Shown: positions 25,804-33,986, counted from the stretch's first letter. The stretch: DNA of 60,437 nucleotides from Mesorhizobium amorphae (GCA_003240775.1 QFNI01000021.1:1-60437), one strand, 5' to 3'. Made by a program: numbers and translations. The notes: generated by a model from the sequence alone, not told the origin.

Positions 25804-25840
25804 AGCGACGGCCTCGGGCCGGCAAGAACCCACGCGAAGG

Positions 25841-25883
25841 GCAAGGCGGGGTGCGTGCTTGAGACCCGCCCGCCTTGCTTTTC
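25841..25883 (+). terminator. Intrinsic terminator after murA
   Basis: Ten-base arms GCAAGGCGGG (25841-25850) and CCCGCCTTGC (25869-25878) enclose an 18-base loop and are followed by TTTTCCC. Confidence 0.75.
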
Positions 25884-25936
25884 CCGCGCCAGTCTTTACC
25901 TCGATCACGAACACATCCGGCCCCAACCCATCCGGG

Positions 25937-26383
25937 ATGCCCATGACACCGCTCAAGCTCGCAGCCCTCGACGCAACCGATCTCGCGGTTCTGTCCGCCC
26001 ATCTCCAGGACGCGTTGGGCAAGGTGTCCGACATCGATTACCGCGCGGGCGCGCATGAGTTCGCGCTGGCGCTGAACCGCTTCGCCTGGGAGGCCAAGGG
26101 CGGAGGCTTCTTCCGGCCGGCCAAGCCCGAGCGGCGGCGCACGATCCTGCAGTTCGCCCGCGTGATGAGCGTGAAGACGGTGGGCATCGACCGCACGAAA
26201 GGCGAGGACGTGCTTTCCCTCCTGGCGCTACGCTTCCATCCGGGCGAGGCGCCGGCCGGAACGGTGGAGCTGGTGTTCTCCGGCAATGCCGCGATCCGGC
26301 TCGAGGTGGAATGCATCGAGGCGCGGCTGGCCGATCTCGGCGGAGCCTGGGAAGCGGCCTCGCGACCCGTCCACAGGGTCTGA
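25937..26383 (+). CDS. DUF2948 family protein
   Basis: A 148-residue protein of the DUF2948 family. Conserved parts are LAALDATDLAVLSAHLQDAL, RFALALNRFAWE-like residues (seen as FALALNRFAWE) and LELVFSGNAAIRLEVECIEARL-like sequence at the end (VELVFSGNAAIRLEVECIE). It is found directly upstream of hisD in alphaproteobacteria; function unknown. ATG 25937 or 25943 may start it. Its stop is 2 bases before the hisD ATG, so the genes are tightly coupled. Confidence 0.85.
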   Translation: MPMTPLKLAALDATDLAVLSAHLQDALGKVSDIDYRAGAHEFALALNRFAWEAKGGGFFRPAKPERRRTILQFARVMSVKTVGIDRTKGEDVLSLLALRFHPGEAPAGTVELVFSGNAAIRLEVECIEARLADLGGAWEAASRPVHRV

Positions 26384-26385
26384 CC

Positions 26386-27684
26386 ATGGCGCAGCGACTG
26401 GACGCGCGAGACCCCGGATTCGAGGCGGCGTTCTCGGCCCTTCTTGCGGCCAAGCGCGAGGTTTCGCCCGATGTGGACCGCGCCGTGCGCGACATCATCG
26501 CGGCCGTGCGCGCAGAAGGCGATGCGGCCCTTGCGCGGTTTTCTCTCCAGTTCGACAAGACCGACCTCGCCCAGCACCCGTTGCGCGTCGGAGAAGACGA
26601 GATTGCACGAGCGCTGGAAGAGGCGGATGGCGAGGCACTCGATGCGCTGCGCTTTGCGGCCGAGCGCATCCGCGCCCACCATGCGCGCCAGGTTCCTGCC
26701 GACGATCGCTATCGGGATGCGAGCGGTGCGGAGCTCGGCCATCGCTGGACGCCTGTGCCGTCCGTCGGCCTCTATGTGCCCGGCGGCACGGCGAGCTACC
26801 CTTCTTCCGTTCTGATGAACGCCGTTCCCGCGAGCGTGGCGGGCGTCTCCCGCATCGTGATGGTGGTGCCCGCACCCGGCGGGGCGCTGAACCCGCTGGT
26901 GCTTGCGGCAGCCTCGATCGCGGGCGTGCACGAGCTCTACCGCGTGGGCGGCGCGCAGGCCGTGGCAGCCCTTGCCTACGGCACGGAAACGATCCGTCCC
27001 GTGGCCAAGATCGTCGGGCCCGGCAACGCCTATGTGGCGGCTGCCAAGCGCCAGGTGTTCGGCCAAGTGGGCATCGACGCGGTCGCTGGGCCCTCCGAGA
27101 TTCTGGTGATAGCCGACGGCGACAACGATCCCGACTGGCTGGCTGCCGACCTTCTCGCCCAGGCCGAGCACGACACGGCGGCCCAGTCGATCCTGGTGAC
27201 CGACGATCCCGCACTTGCCGATGCGGTGGAGGCGGCGGTCGCGCGCCAGCTCGCCCGCCTGCCGCGCGAAGCAATCGCGTCGGCCTCCTGGCGGGATTTC
27301 GGCGCGGTGATCGTGGTGGAGCGCATTGAGGATGCCGCCCCCCTCGCCGACCGGATCGCGGCCGAACACGTGGAGCTGGCACTCGACGAGCCCGACGCCT
27401 TTCTGCCGCTGTTTTCCCACGCAGGGGCGATTTTTCTGGGCCGGCACACGCCCGAAGCCATCGGCGACTATGTGGCAGGCTCGAACCACGTTCTGCCGAC
27501 CGCGCGCTCGGCGCGCTTCTCCTCAGGGCTGTCGGTGCTCGAATTCATGAAGCGCACCTCGCTGCTCAGGCTCGATGCGGAGGCGCTGCAGGCGCTGGGC
27601 GGGCCGGCGGTGAAGCTTGCGCGCGCGGAAGGGCTCGACGCGCATGCGCGCTCGATCACCATCCGCCTGAACACCAGCGGCTGA
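26386..27684 (+). CDS. hisD: Histidinol dehydrogenase
   Basis: A 432-residue enzyme. Key regions are PSVGLYVPGGTASYPSSVLM (about residues 125-144), YRVGGAQAVAALAYGTETI, KIVGPGNAYVAAAKR and GPSEILVIADG. Zinc and base residues are in LLAQAEHDTAAQS (about 258-270). It oxidises L-histidinol twice to histidine. It begins a conserved run: hisD, UPF0262, phosphatase, infA, maf, yacG. Confidence 0.96.
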   Translation: MAQRLDARDPGFEAAFSALLAAKREVSPDVDRAVRDIIAAVRAEGDAALARFSLQFDKTDLAQHPLRVGEDEIARALEEADGEALDALRFAAERIRAHHARQVPADDRYRDASGAELGHRWTPVPSVGLYVPGGTASYPSSVLMNAVPASVAGVSRIVMVVPAPGGALNPLVLAAASIAGVHELYRVGGAQAVAALAYGTETIRPVAKIVGPGNAYVAAAKRQVFGQVGIDAVAGPSEILVIADGDNDPDWLAADLLAQAEHDTAAQSILVTDDPALADAVEAAVARQLARLPREAIASASWRDFGAVIVVERIEDAAPLADRIAAEHVELALDEPDAFLPLFSHAGAIFLGRHTPEAIGDYVAGSNHVLPTARSARFSSGLSVLEFMKRTSLLRLDAEALQALGGPAVKLARAEGLDAHARSITIRLNTSG

Positions 27685-27688
27685 GGCG

Positions 27689-28171
27689 ATGGCGGGCGGC
27701 GGAGACGGCAGGCGCCTCGTCGACGTTTCGCTCGACGAAAGCTTCGGCCGCGCCACGCCCGACGTCGAGCACGAGCGCGCGGTCGCCCTTTTCGACCTGA
27801 TCGAGGAAAACAGCTTTACCCCCGTGGGCGACGAGGGCGCGGGCCCCTACACGCTGCGCATCTCGCTGGCCGAGCAGCGGCTGGTGTTTGCGATCGCGCG
27901 CGAGGGCGGCGGCGAAGTGGCCACCCACATTCTGTCGCTCGGGCCCTTCCGCAAGGCGGTGAAGGACTACCGGCTGATCTGCGACAGCTACATGGAGGCG
28001 ATCCGCTCGGCCACGCCAAGCCGCATCGAGGCCATCGACATGGGCCGGCGCGGCCTGCACAACGAGGGCGCGCAGGTGCTGATGGACCGGCTCGACGGCA
28101 AGATCGCGGTGGACCAGCCCACCGCACGCCGCCTCTTCACGCTGATCTGCGTGCTGCATTGGCGGAGCTGA
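27689..28171 (+). CDS. UPF0262 family protein
   Basis: A 160-residue protein with the UPF0262 blocks VDVSLDE, EHERAVALFDLIEENSFTP, YTLRISLAEQRLVFAI and LGPFRKAVKDYRLICDSYMEAI. The family is nearly restricted to alphaproteobacteria and has no known function. It sits 4 bases after hisD. Its 3' end overlaps the TTG start of the phosphatase by 13 bases. Confidence 0.9.
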   Translation: MAGGGDGRRLVDVSLDESFGRATPDVEHERAVALFDLIEENSFTPVGDEGAGPYTLRISLAEQRLVFAIAREGGGEVATHILSLGPFRKAVKDYRLICDSYMEAIRSATPSRIEAIDMGRRGLHNEGAQVLMDRLDGKIAVDQPTARRLFTLICVLHWRS

Positions 28172-28629
28172 GCGAAGAACCCGCAGCGACGCAGCGGCGA
28201 AGCCGGCCGCGCTCCGTGCTGTTCATGTGCGGGCAGAACGCCATCCGCTCGCCGATCGCCGAGGCGCTCGCCCGCCATCTCCTGCCCGCGGGCGTGTTCG
28301 TGTCGTCATGCGGGGTGCGGCCGGGCGAGCGCGACGCCTTCGTGGACGCCGTCCTGGAAGAAGAAGCGCTTTCGCTCGGCGACCACCAGCCGCGCAGCTT
28401 GGACGACCTCGAAGACAGCTATTTCGAGCTGATCGTGACATTGGCGCCCGAGGCGCACCACGCAGCGCTTGAACTCACCCGCACGCTTTCTGTGGATGTG
28501 GAATATTGGCCCACCGCCGACCCTTCGGTGATCTCCGGCACGCGCGAGCAGATCCTGGCCGGCTATCGCGACGTGCGCGACCGCTTGGAAGCGCGCATCC
28601 GTGCGCGCTTCGCCGAGCCCACCCCTTGA
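28159..28629 (+). CDS. Low-molecular-weight protein-tyrosine-phosphatase family protein
   Basis: A 156-residue protein with the LMW-PTP/arsenate-reductase fold. The P-loop is VLFMCGQNAIRSPIAEAL (about residues 20-37), with the catalytic C-x5-R-S intact (CGQNAIRS), and a late WPTADPSVISGTREQILAGYRDVRDRL segment. It may dephosphorylate proteins or reduce arsenate, and the context favours housekeeping. The start appears to be TTG 28159, overlapping the UPF0262 gene; a later start would lose little. Confidence 0.87.
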   Translation: MAELSEEPAATQRRSRPRSVLFMCGQNAIRSPIAEALARHLLPAGVFVSSCGVRPGERDAFVDAVLEEEALSLGDHQPRSLDDLEDSYFELIVTLAPEAHHAALELTRTLSVDVEYWPTADPSVISGTREQILAGYRDVRDRLEARIRARFAEPTP

Positions 28630-28771
28630 TTTTGGGTGCGCGCGTGTTCACATTCGCGCTTCGATCATATAGGTTCGCGCGGTTTTCCGGGCGCCAGGCC
28701 ATGCCTGGTGCCCTTCTCACGCTTGGAAAGGCCCATCCGGGCCGCCGCCAACCACCACCCGAAGGATAAGA

Positions 28772-28990
28772 ATGCCAAAGGAAGAAGTTCTCGAGTTTCC
28801 GGGCACCGTGACCGAACTCCTGCCCAATGCGATGTTTCGCGTGAAGCTCGAAAACGAGCACGAGATCGTGGCCCACACGGCCGGCCGCATGCGCAAGAAC
28901 CGCATCCGCGTGCTGACCGGCGACAAGGTGCTCGTGGAGATGACGCCCTACGACCTGACCAAGGGCCGCATCACCTATCGCTTCAAGTAA
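28772..28990 (+). CDS. infA: Translation initiation factor IF-1
   Basis: A 72-residue OB-fold protein. VLEFPGTVTELLPNAMFRV is followed by VKLENEHEIVAHTAGRMRKN and MTPYDLTKGRITYRFK, the near-invariant IF-1 sequence. It blocks the ribosomal A site during initiation. The 142-bp gap from the phosphatase gene may hold an internal promoter; I see only weak -10-like TATAGG near 28668. Confidence 0.98.
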   Translation: MPKEEVLEFPGTVTELLPNAMFRVKLENEHEIVAHTAGRMRKNRIRVLTGDKVLVEMTPYDLTKGRITYRFK

Positions 28991-29019
28991 GTGCGGGCTT
29001 CACGGTTTCGGAACCCACC

Positions 29020-29643
29020 ATGACCGCCCTGCCTCCGCTCGTGCTGGCCTCGGGCTCGCCGCGCCGCATCGAGCTTCTCGCCCAGGCGGGCATCGCGCCC
29101 TCCCGCCTCCTGCCTGCCGATCTCGACGAGACGCCCGAGCGCGCCGAGCATCCCCGCTCGCTCGCCAAGCGCCTGGCACGCGCAAAAGCGCTCCACGCCG
29201 CCGAAGCGTTGAAGGCCGAGCCCGACTGGAACAAGACTTTTCTGGTGGCCGCGGACACCGTGGTCTCGGTCGGCCGCCGCATCCTGCCCAAGCCGGCCAG
29301 CCTGGACGAGGCTGAAGCCTGCTTAGGGCTTCTTTCGGGCCGTGCGCACCGCGTTTATTCGGGCGTGTGCGTGCTTGCGCCCGGCAACAAGCTGCGCGAA
29401 CGGCTGGTGGAAACGCGCGTGCGCTTCAAGCGCCTGTCGCGCGAGGAGATCGCGGGCTACCTCGCCACCGGCGAGTGGCGCGGCAAGGCCGGCGGCTACG
29501 CCATCCAAGGCTTGGCGGGCTCGTTCGTGGTGAAGCTCGTGGGCTCCTACACCAATGTGGTGGGTCTGCCTCTGGCCGAGACCGTGCAGCTTCTGGCGGG
29601 TGAGGGATATCCTGTCCGTGCGGGCTGGACGGCAGGAACATGA
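29020..29643 (+). CDS. maf: Maf-like nucleoside triphosphate pyrophosphatase
   Basis: A 207-residue Maf protein. It starts with LVLASGSPRRIELLAQAGI, then has VAADTVVSVGRRILPKPAS (about residues 71-89), LSGRAHRVYSGVCVL and GYAIQGLAGSFVVKLVGSYTNVVGLPL. Maf proteins hydrolyse dTTP/UTP or modified NTPs and affect septum formation. Its stop overlaps the yacG start (ATGA). Confidence 0.93.
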   Translation: MTALPPLVLASGSPRRIELLAQAGIAPSRLLPADLDETPERAEHPRSLAKRLARAKALHAAEALKAEPDWNKTFLVAADTVVSVGRRILPKPASLDEAEACLGLLSGRAHRVYSGVCVLAPGNKLRERLVETRVRFKRLSREEIAGYLATGEWRGKAGGYAIQGLAGSFVVKLVGSYTNVVGLPLAETVQLLAGEGYPVRAGWTAGT

Positions 29644-29843
29644 GCACCGCCGACCCCAAGGTCACCCCCTTGCGCCCCAGGCGTCCCTGCCCCGAATGCG
29701 GCAAGCCTTCGGCGCGCGAATTCTACCCGTTCTGCTCGTCGCGCTGCAAGGATGTCGACCTCAATCGCTGGCTTTCGGGCGTCTACGTGATCCCCGGCCG
29801 CGAGGGCGACGAGGAGGACGAGGAGCCCTCCAAGGGCGGCTGA
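29640..29843 (+). CDS. yacG: DNA gyrase inhibitor YacG
   Basis: A 67-residue zinc protein with two Cys pairs, CPECGKP (about residues 17-23) and CSSRCKDVDLNRWLSGVYVIP (starting about 32). The C terminus is acidic. YacG binds gyrase and blocks its DNA binding in E. coli. It is coupled to maf by a 4-base overlap. Confidence 0.93.
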   Translation: MSTADPKVTPLRPRRPCPECGKPSAREFYPFCSSRCKDVDLNRWLSGVYVIPGREGDEEDEEPSKGG

Positions 29844-29886
29844 TTTCGTGCCTTCCGGCTAATCGCATTTCCCGCCATCAAGGCGC

Positions 29887-29914
29887 TTGCCAGCCCGCTT
29901 TCCCATGCTATAAC
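29887..29914 (+). promoter_or_regulatory. Promoter of tRNA-Phe
   Basis: TTGCCA (29887-29892) and TATAAC (29909-29914) are 16 bases apart. A start near 29921 lies about 33 bases before the mature tRNA. Confidence 0.65.
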
Positions 29915-29953
29915 CCCGCCCGTTCCGCCGGCTCCGCCCGCGAAACACGCGAT

Positions 29954-30029
29954 GCCCAGGTAGCTCAGTTGGTAGAGCAGCGGATTGAAAATCCGCGTGT
30001 CGGTGGTTCGAATCCGCCCCTGGGCACCA
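29954..30029 (+). tRNA. tRNA-Phe(GAA)
   Basis: A 76-nt cloverleaf with acceptor GCCCAGG / CCTGGGC, D-stem GCTC/GAGC, anticodon stem GCGGA/TCCGC and loop TTGAAAA (anticodon GAA). The T-arm GGTTCGAATCC is present and CCA is encoded. Confidence 0.97.
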
Positions 30030-30129
30030 TCTTGCAGCCTTGGCGTTTGATTTCGGATGGACCGCCACGACGCGTCGTGCAGGCTCGGAACGTGACTAGC
30101 CTTCTAGCTTTCGGCTAGAGGAGTTGACG

Positions 30130-30340
30130 TTAGGTAATTTTTCCCGCTCGCTTTTACCCCTTTTGCACAGTTGTTTTTCAAGGACCGCAGCGTAGCCTGA
30201 TCGTTCTGCTGCCGCCGGACCCCTCGGGGGTGGGAGTGTGTGGAGGGGCTTGCCACTCATCCAGACCGGCCGGGCACATCGGGAGGTGTGCCCGGCTGTC
30301 TCCACATCTTGTGCGCTGTCGCTTGAGCGACGCTAGGTTG
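30130..30340. ncRNA. Candidate structured non-coding RNA
   Basis: This lies in a 460-bp gap (30030-30489) with no convincing protein gene. It is dense in hairpins: ACCCC-TCG-GGGGT near 30219-30231, a 10-bp stem GCCGGGCACA / TGTGCCCGGC with loop TCGGGAGG (about 30269-30296), an enclosing GTGTGGAG / CTCCACAT pairing, and GTCGC-TTGA-GCGAC near 30318-30331. A further 8-bp stem CTTCTAGC / GCTAGAGG lies just upstream (about 30101-30121), followed by TTGACG. On the reverse strand the main loop reads CCTCCCGA, an anti-Shine-Dalgarno-like sequence. The strand and family are not settled. Confidence 0.35.
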
Positions 30341-30489
30341 TTACAGGTTGCTTAAATAGTGTGCACCGGGCTGGCGGCTGCGAGGTCGCGGCGGTCGGTC
30401 AAGGCTCGGTGCGAGGCAAGTCGCGCCGGGCCGCTCGCCCTGCGCGCGGAGTGCTGTCGAAGCGCCCGTGGCTTTTGGGAAGCGGGCGG

Positions 30490-30885
30490 TCAGGCCAGGT
30501 TCGAGAAGCGATACTCGACATCCCCGAAGCTGTCGGTCGGAAACACGTAGAGGAAGCGTGCAGGCATGGCGCCTTCGTTGCGGATGCCATGCTCCGCATT
30601 GCCGGGAATGTAGACGCAGGCGCCGGGTTCGATATGCGTTTCGACGCCGTCCACGGTGACGACCGCTTTGCCGGCGATCATATAGTAGATTTCGGCGGGA
30701 TCATGCCGATGCAGCGCGAGGCGACCGCCAACGGCAAGATGGGCAACGCCTGCGGTGAGGGCGTTCGTGGGTGTCAGATCGCCGGAGATCAAGGTCTGCC
30801 AGCCCACCACTCCACGGCCATCCGGCTCGTTCCAGCCGTCGTCGGGAGCATTGGCGCTTTGGACGATCACGCGCTCGGTGGACAT
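30490..30885 (-). CDS. Cupin-domain protein
   Basis: A 131-residue single cupin. Motif 1 is GRLALHRHDPAEIYYMIAGKA (metal ligands H, H, E) and motif 2 is IEPGACVYIPGNAEHGIRNEG. It resembles metal-dependent cupins acting on small acids, or cupin sensors; the substrate is unknown. ATG 30885 was chosen; an in-frame ATG at 30918 would add 11 residues. It lies 93 bp downstream of the hydrolase operon on the same strand and may belong to it. Confidence 0.8.
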   Translation of the reverse strand: MSTERVIVQSANAPDDGWNEPDGRGVVGWQTLISGDLTPTNALTAGVAHLAVGGRLALHRHDPAEIYYMIAGKAVVTVDGVETHIEPGACVYIPGNAEHGIRNEGAMPARFLYVFPTDSFGDVEYRFSNLA

Positions 30886-30978
30886 AAGGCTCGGGCTCCA
30901 AACGGAAGGACGGACCATTGCTATCGCGCCCCCAGGCGGTTGCAAGACCCCAAGGCATGAATGGCTCAGCAGAGCGCG

Positions 30979-31617
30979 CTAGCGCCGCGTGGCGGCGAGG
31001 ATGGCGGTGATCACCTCGGCCTGCACGGCGGCCTGCTTCTCGATGTTGAAGTGGCCGACGCCGGCGGTTCGGGAATAATCGCGGTTGTCGAGGCGGCCGC
31101 GGAAGCCCTGGGCGGGGACGAGGGGGAGGCCCCAGCCGCCTTGGGAGAAGTAGAAGTTGAGCGCGCGGCGGACGTTTCGGGGCACGGGCCGGGGGGCGGT
31201 GGCGGCAAACGAGACGAGGAGATCGACGCGGACGCCGGCGCGATCGAGATCGGTGGCGAGTGCGGTGATGGCATCGGCGCCGAAGGAATGGCCGACCAGG
31301 ATCACGGGGCCGAGCGCACCACGTTTCCTGGCTTCGATGAGGCGGCGCGCGATCGTGCCGGCCGAGCCGTAGCCGGCAACCGTGGTAGACACGCCCTTGG
31401 CCGCGAGTTTTGCGCCGATCTGGTCGAGCCCGTGTGAGAAGATGCCGCCCACCCCGCCGCGCAGGAGCACCACGCTCGCCCGCGCGGCCTTGGCGGGGAT
31501 AACGGCGGCGGACTGGGTGGATGGAGGAGCGCTCGGCGCGGGAACGGCCGGGGAGACGGCGAGAAGAAGAGCCGCTGCGGCCGGGATGAAGCGGCGCAAC
31601 GAAGCGGAGGGCGGCAT
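30979..31617 (-). CDS. Secreted alpha/beta hydrolase, unknown substrate
   Basis: A 212-residue protein with an N-terminal hydrophobic signal (FIPAAAALLLAVSPAVPAPS). The alpha/beta-hydrolase core has the nucleophile elbow VILVGHSFGADAI (G-x-S-x-G, about residues 105-117) and a late GHFNIEKQ histidine. An oxyanion-like LLRGGVGGIFS segment precedes it. It is probably a periplasmic esterase or lipase. It begins 11 bases after the ICMT-like gene. Confidence 0.72.
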   Translation of the reverse strand: MPPSASLRRFIPAAAALLLAVSPAVPAPSAPPSTQSAAVIPAKAARASVVLLRGGVGGIFSHGLDQIGAKLAAKGVSTTVAGYGSAGTIARRLIEARKRGALGPVILVGHSFGADAITALATDLDRAGVRVDLLVSFAATAPRPVPRNVRRALNFYFSQGGWGLPLVPAQGFRGRLDNRDYSRTAGVGHFNIEKQAAVQAEVITAILAATRR

Positions 31618-31628
31618 TTTCTGGGAGC

Positions 31629-32216
31629 CTATCGGACGAGACGGGGGATCACGCGGCCGGTGCGCGCGCTGTAGGCATCGTAGGCGGGACCGAAGGCTTG
31701 GCGCATCATGCTTTCTTCCTTGCCCACGCGCGAGAAGTAGAGAATGGCGACGCCGACGAGGCCCGCAAGCCCCGCTACCCAGTTGTGCAGCAGAAGCGCC
31801 TGGGCGATCGCCCAGAGCCAGAACGACGAATACATCGGGTGGCGCACGAAGCGGTAGAGCCCATCGGTGACGAGCGCGTGGCTGTCACGGATCTCCAGCG
31901 TGACCGACCAGTTGCGGCCGAGCTGACGGTGGCTCGCCACAAAGAGCGCGATGAAGAGGATTTCGACGAAAAGGCCGAGCCAGCCGCGCCAGGGCGAGAA
32001 CGGCGTGTCGGCCCATTGCGGAAAGCCTGTGGCGAGCCAGACCAGCGGGATGACCGACAGCCCGAGCGAGGCAGCAAGAAGCGCCAGGCGGTCACCCGTG
32101 TCGCGCCGGTCGCGCACCACTGTGATGCGGCGCGCGCGGCGCTGGTAGGGCCAGCGGATCGCGAACCATGCGACGAGGCCCACAACCCAGATGAGTTCGG
32201 CGAGCGTCTGGGTCAT
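31629..32216 (-). CDS. Isoprenylcysteine carboxyl methyltransferase (ICMT/PEMT)-family membrane protein
   Basis: A 195-residue membrane protein with about five hydrophobic segments. It carries the ICMT/PEMT signature LVTDGLYRFVRHPMYSSFWL (about residues 118-137) and the late EESMMRQAFGPAYDAYSART segment. These bind SAM and methylate lipid-like substrates, since bacteria lack prenylated CaaX proteins. ATG 32216 overlaps the stop of the lipase-like gene. Confidence 0.88.
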   Translation of the reverse strand: MTQTLAELIWVVGLVAWFAIRWPYQRRARRITVVRDRRDTGDRLALLAASLGLSVIPLVWLATGFPQWADTPFSPWRGWLGLFVEILFIALFVASHRQLGRNWSVTLEIRDSHALVTDGLYRFVRHPMYSSFWLWAIAQALLLHNWVAGLAGLVGVAILYFSRVGKEESMMRQAFGPAYDAYSARTGRVIPRLVR

Positions 32217-33412
32217 GCGGCGTGTTCCGAACCAGTGGGAGTGCCGGCCTTGCCGGCGAAAGGCCCCTCTCCCTTGCCGCGCATGCGCTCCAGCAGGGGC
32301 GCGGGGCCACAGCAGACGAGAAAGAAGTCGAAGAAGTAGCGTCGCGTGTTGCCCGACACATACTGGTAGTGGACGCGGAAGAAGTTGCGCCGGATGCGGC
32401 GATACTGCGCTGGCTCGAGCATGCGCTTGACCTGGATGTCGCGCACGAGCGGGAAGGTCTCGCGCGGCGCAACGCCCATCAGTGCAGCGGGGTTGGTGCG
32501 GTGGAAATTGATGATGTCGGTCATGCACTGGATCTCCGCCCAGCCCAGGCGTTCGTCGGCAGCCAGGCGGGCGACGGCCGCGCGGAAGGGCTTCGCCCAC
32601 GGGTGGAGGCCGCCCTTGAGTGCCGTGGAGCCGAGCGTGAGAAGGCTGACCGCGCCCGCTCTTTCCGCAAACTCGGGATCGAGCGCCCGGCAGCGTGCAG
32701 CGATGTCGAGGATCAGGAGGCCGCCCGTGCTGTGGCCAACCAGGATCGCCTCGTCGTAGCGGGTCTGGCGGAGCGTGGCCGTGATCTCCTCGGCGAAGCG
32801 CTGCATCAGGGCTTCGGCGCTCGGGCGCTTGCCGCAGATGAACTCGTGGGAGAAGGACCAGAGGTCCATCAGGTGGTTGACGGGCCAGCGCGCACCGATC
32901 ACGCGCTGAAGCGCGAAGAAAAGGATGGCGCCCAACAGGGCGCCGAGCCAGACGGGCGCCCCGCCCCGCACCGCAAGCCAGCCTCCGAGCGCGCCTGAAG
33001 CTGCGAAGACGAGCATGCAGACCATCGGAAACAGGAAGTAGAGGCCGAAGCGCCAGGCGTGGCGGAAGATGCGGAATGCCGTGCCGCTGAAGACGAAGCC
33101 CGCGAATGCCAGCACATAGCGCCACAGGCGCAGGGGCAAGGGCCGGGCGAAATCGGCCAGCACGATCTGGTCGAGCACGAGAAAGGTGAAGTCGGTGCGG
33201 CAGGTCCAGCCGGGGCCTTCCGTCTCGATCAGGACCGAGGCCGCGCTTCCGTCGGCAGTCTCGCGGATGGGGCCGAAGCAGCTCTGGGCCGACCAGAGCG
33301 ACGCGCTGCGCGCGTTTTCCCGCTCGAGCCGCTTGAAGAAGGCGTCGGGCGCCTTGGGGTCGTAGCCCCCAACAAAGAAAACGGCTCGCGATTTGACGAC
33401 GGCATCGGACAT
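32213..33412 (-). CDS. Membrane-anchored lipase-like alpha/beta hydrolase
   Basis: A 399-residue protein. The N terminus starts with a hydrolase-like strand RAVFFVGGYDPK. A central block of about three membrane segments follows (YVLAFAGFVFSGTAF, LYFLFPMVCMLVFAA, WLGALLGAILFFALQ). Then comes the nucleophile elbow AILVGHSTGGLLILD (around residue 225) and a long C-terminal domain. A serine hydrolase interrupted by membrane helices suggests action on lipids. It heads an operon with the ICMT-like and secreted hydrolase genes. Confidence 0.68.
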   Translation of the reverse strand: MSDAVVKSRAVFFVGGYDPKAPDAFFKRLERENARSASLWSAQSCFGPIRETADGSAASVLIETEGPGWTCRTDFTFLVLDQIVLADFARPLPLRLWRYVLAFAGFVFSGTAFRIFRHAWRFGLYFLFPMVCMLVFAASGALGGWLAVRGGAPVWLGALLGAILFFALQRVIGARWPVNHLMDLWSFSHEFICGKRPSAEALMQRFAEEITATLRQTRYDEAILVGHSTGGLLILDIAARCRALDPEFAERAGAVSLLTLGSTALKGGLHPWAKPFRAAVARLAADERLGWAEIQCMTDIINFHRTNPAALMGVAPRETFPLVRDIQVKRMLEPAQYRRIRRNFFRVHYQYVSGNTRRYFFDFFLVCCGPAPLLERMRGKGEGPFAGKAGTPTGSEHAA

Positions 33413-33572
33413 TCGGCGTCATCCCTGAACGGGCACCGAATAAAGACCGGGCGAGCCGTTGTATAGGGCGGATCGCTTGGGAGCGCTTACACTGGAGCCA
33501 CCCGGCAGGATGGGAGCGCAGCTGGCACGAGACATGCTCTGCCCCCGGCTAGCGCACCGGGAGGTTAACGAA

Positions 33573-33692
33573 GTGTTTCAGCCTGAGACCGAAAAAGACC
33601 GAAGCCTGCTTGCGGAGGTGATCAAGGCGGGCGTCGTCACGATCGGCGTGCTACTTTTGATCACGATCGTGATCTCCGCCATCTTGCGCTGA
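33573..33692 (+). CDS. 39-residue single-pass membrane peptide
   Basis: The GTG start at 33573 has a strong GGGAGG site 8 bases upstream. The product is a short charged N terminus (MFQPETEKDRSLLAEVIKAG) followed by one hydrophobic helix (VVTIGVLLLITIVISAILR), predicted type II or tail-anchored. No family recognised. Longer in-frame starts exist but lack a ribosome site. It is divergent from the lipase-like operon and convergent with a 50-residue membrane protein gene. Confidence 0.6.
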   Translation: MFQPETEKDRSLLAEVIKAGVVTIGVLLLITIVISAILR

Positions 33693-33697
33693 AGCGC

Positions 33698-33850
33698 TCA
33701 GTTCGGCACTTGGCCAGCCTGCTCGGGATTGGTGGAGACGGCTGAGGGCTGGTGGGTGTCCTCAAGGCCGCTGCCGAGAACGAACCAGCCGATGATGATG
33801 GCCACCGCGAAGGCCACCACGAAACCGAGGGGTCTCAAGCTCGACTGCAT
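33698..33850 (-). CDS. Small single-pass membrane protein
   Basis: A 50-residue protein: one N-terminal helix (LGFVVAFAVAIIIGWFVLGS) followed by a polar tail (DTHQPSAVSTNPEQAGQVPN), predicted to face the periplasm. A GGGAG site lies upstream of ATG 33850. Function unknown. It ends 5 bases from the convergent 39-residue gene. Confidence 0.5.
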   Translation of the reverse strand: MQSSLRPLGFVVAFAVAIIIGWFVLGSGLEDTHQPSAVSTNPEQAGQVPN

Positions 33851-33986
33851 GGCGGCTGGGCTCCCGTGGGTCATGAAAAGGCGAACCCCTGAGGGGGCTG
33901 CTGGTTCCCGAAACGCAACACGGCATTTGGCGGCATCGGCCCGAAACGGGACAGTGGGAGACAGCCCGCGTTCAGAGGATCCCTTC

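Noticed and set aside
28640..28680. Internal promoter before infA
   Set aside because: TATAGG is present, but the best -35 candidates are badly spaced (15 bases) or weak, so it was not listed as a feature.
30096..30305. A 69-codon reverse open frame (METAGHTS...) in the gap after tRNA-Phe
   Set aside because: No domain, membrane segment or good ribosome site, and it coincides with strong RNA stems. Kept as possible ncRNA territory instead.
30979..31617. VirJ/AcvB-type lysyl-phosphatidylglycerol hydrolase
   Set aside because: The GHSFGAD elbow is similar, but the surrounding VirJ motifs and the second domain are absent.
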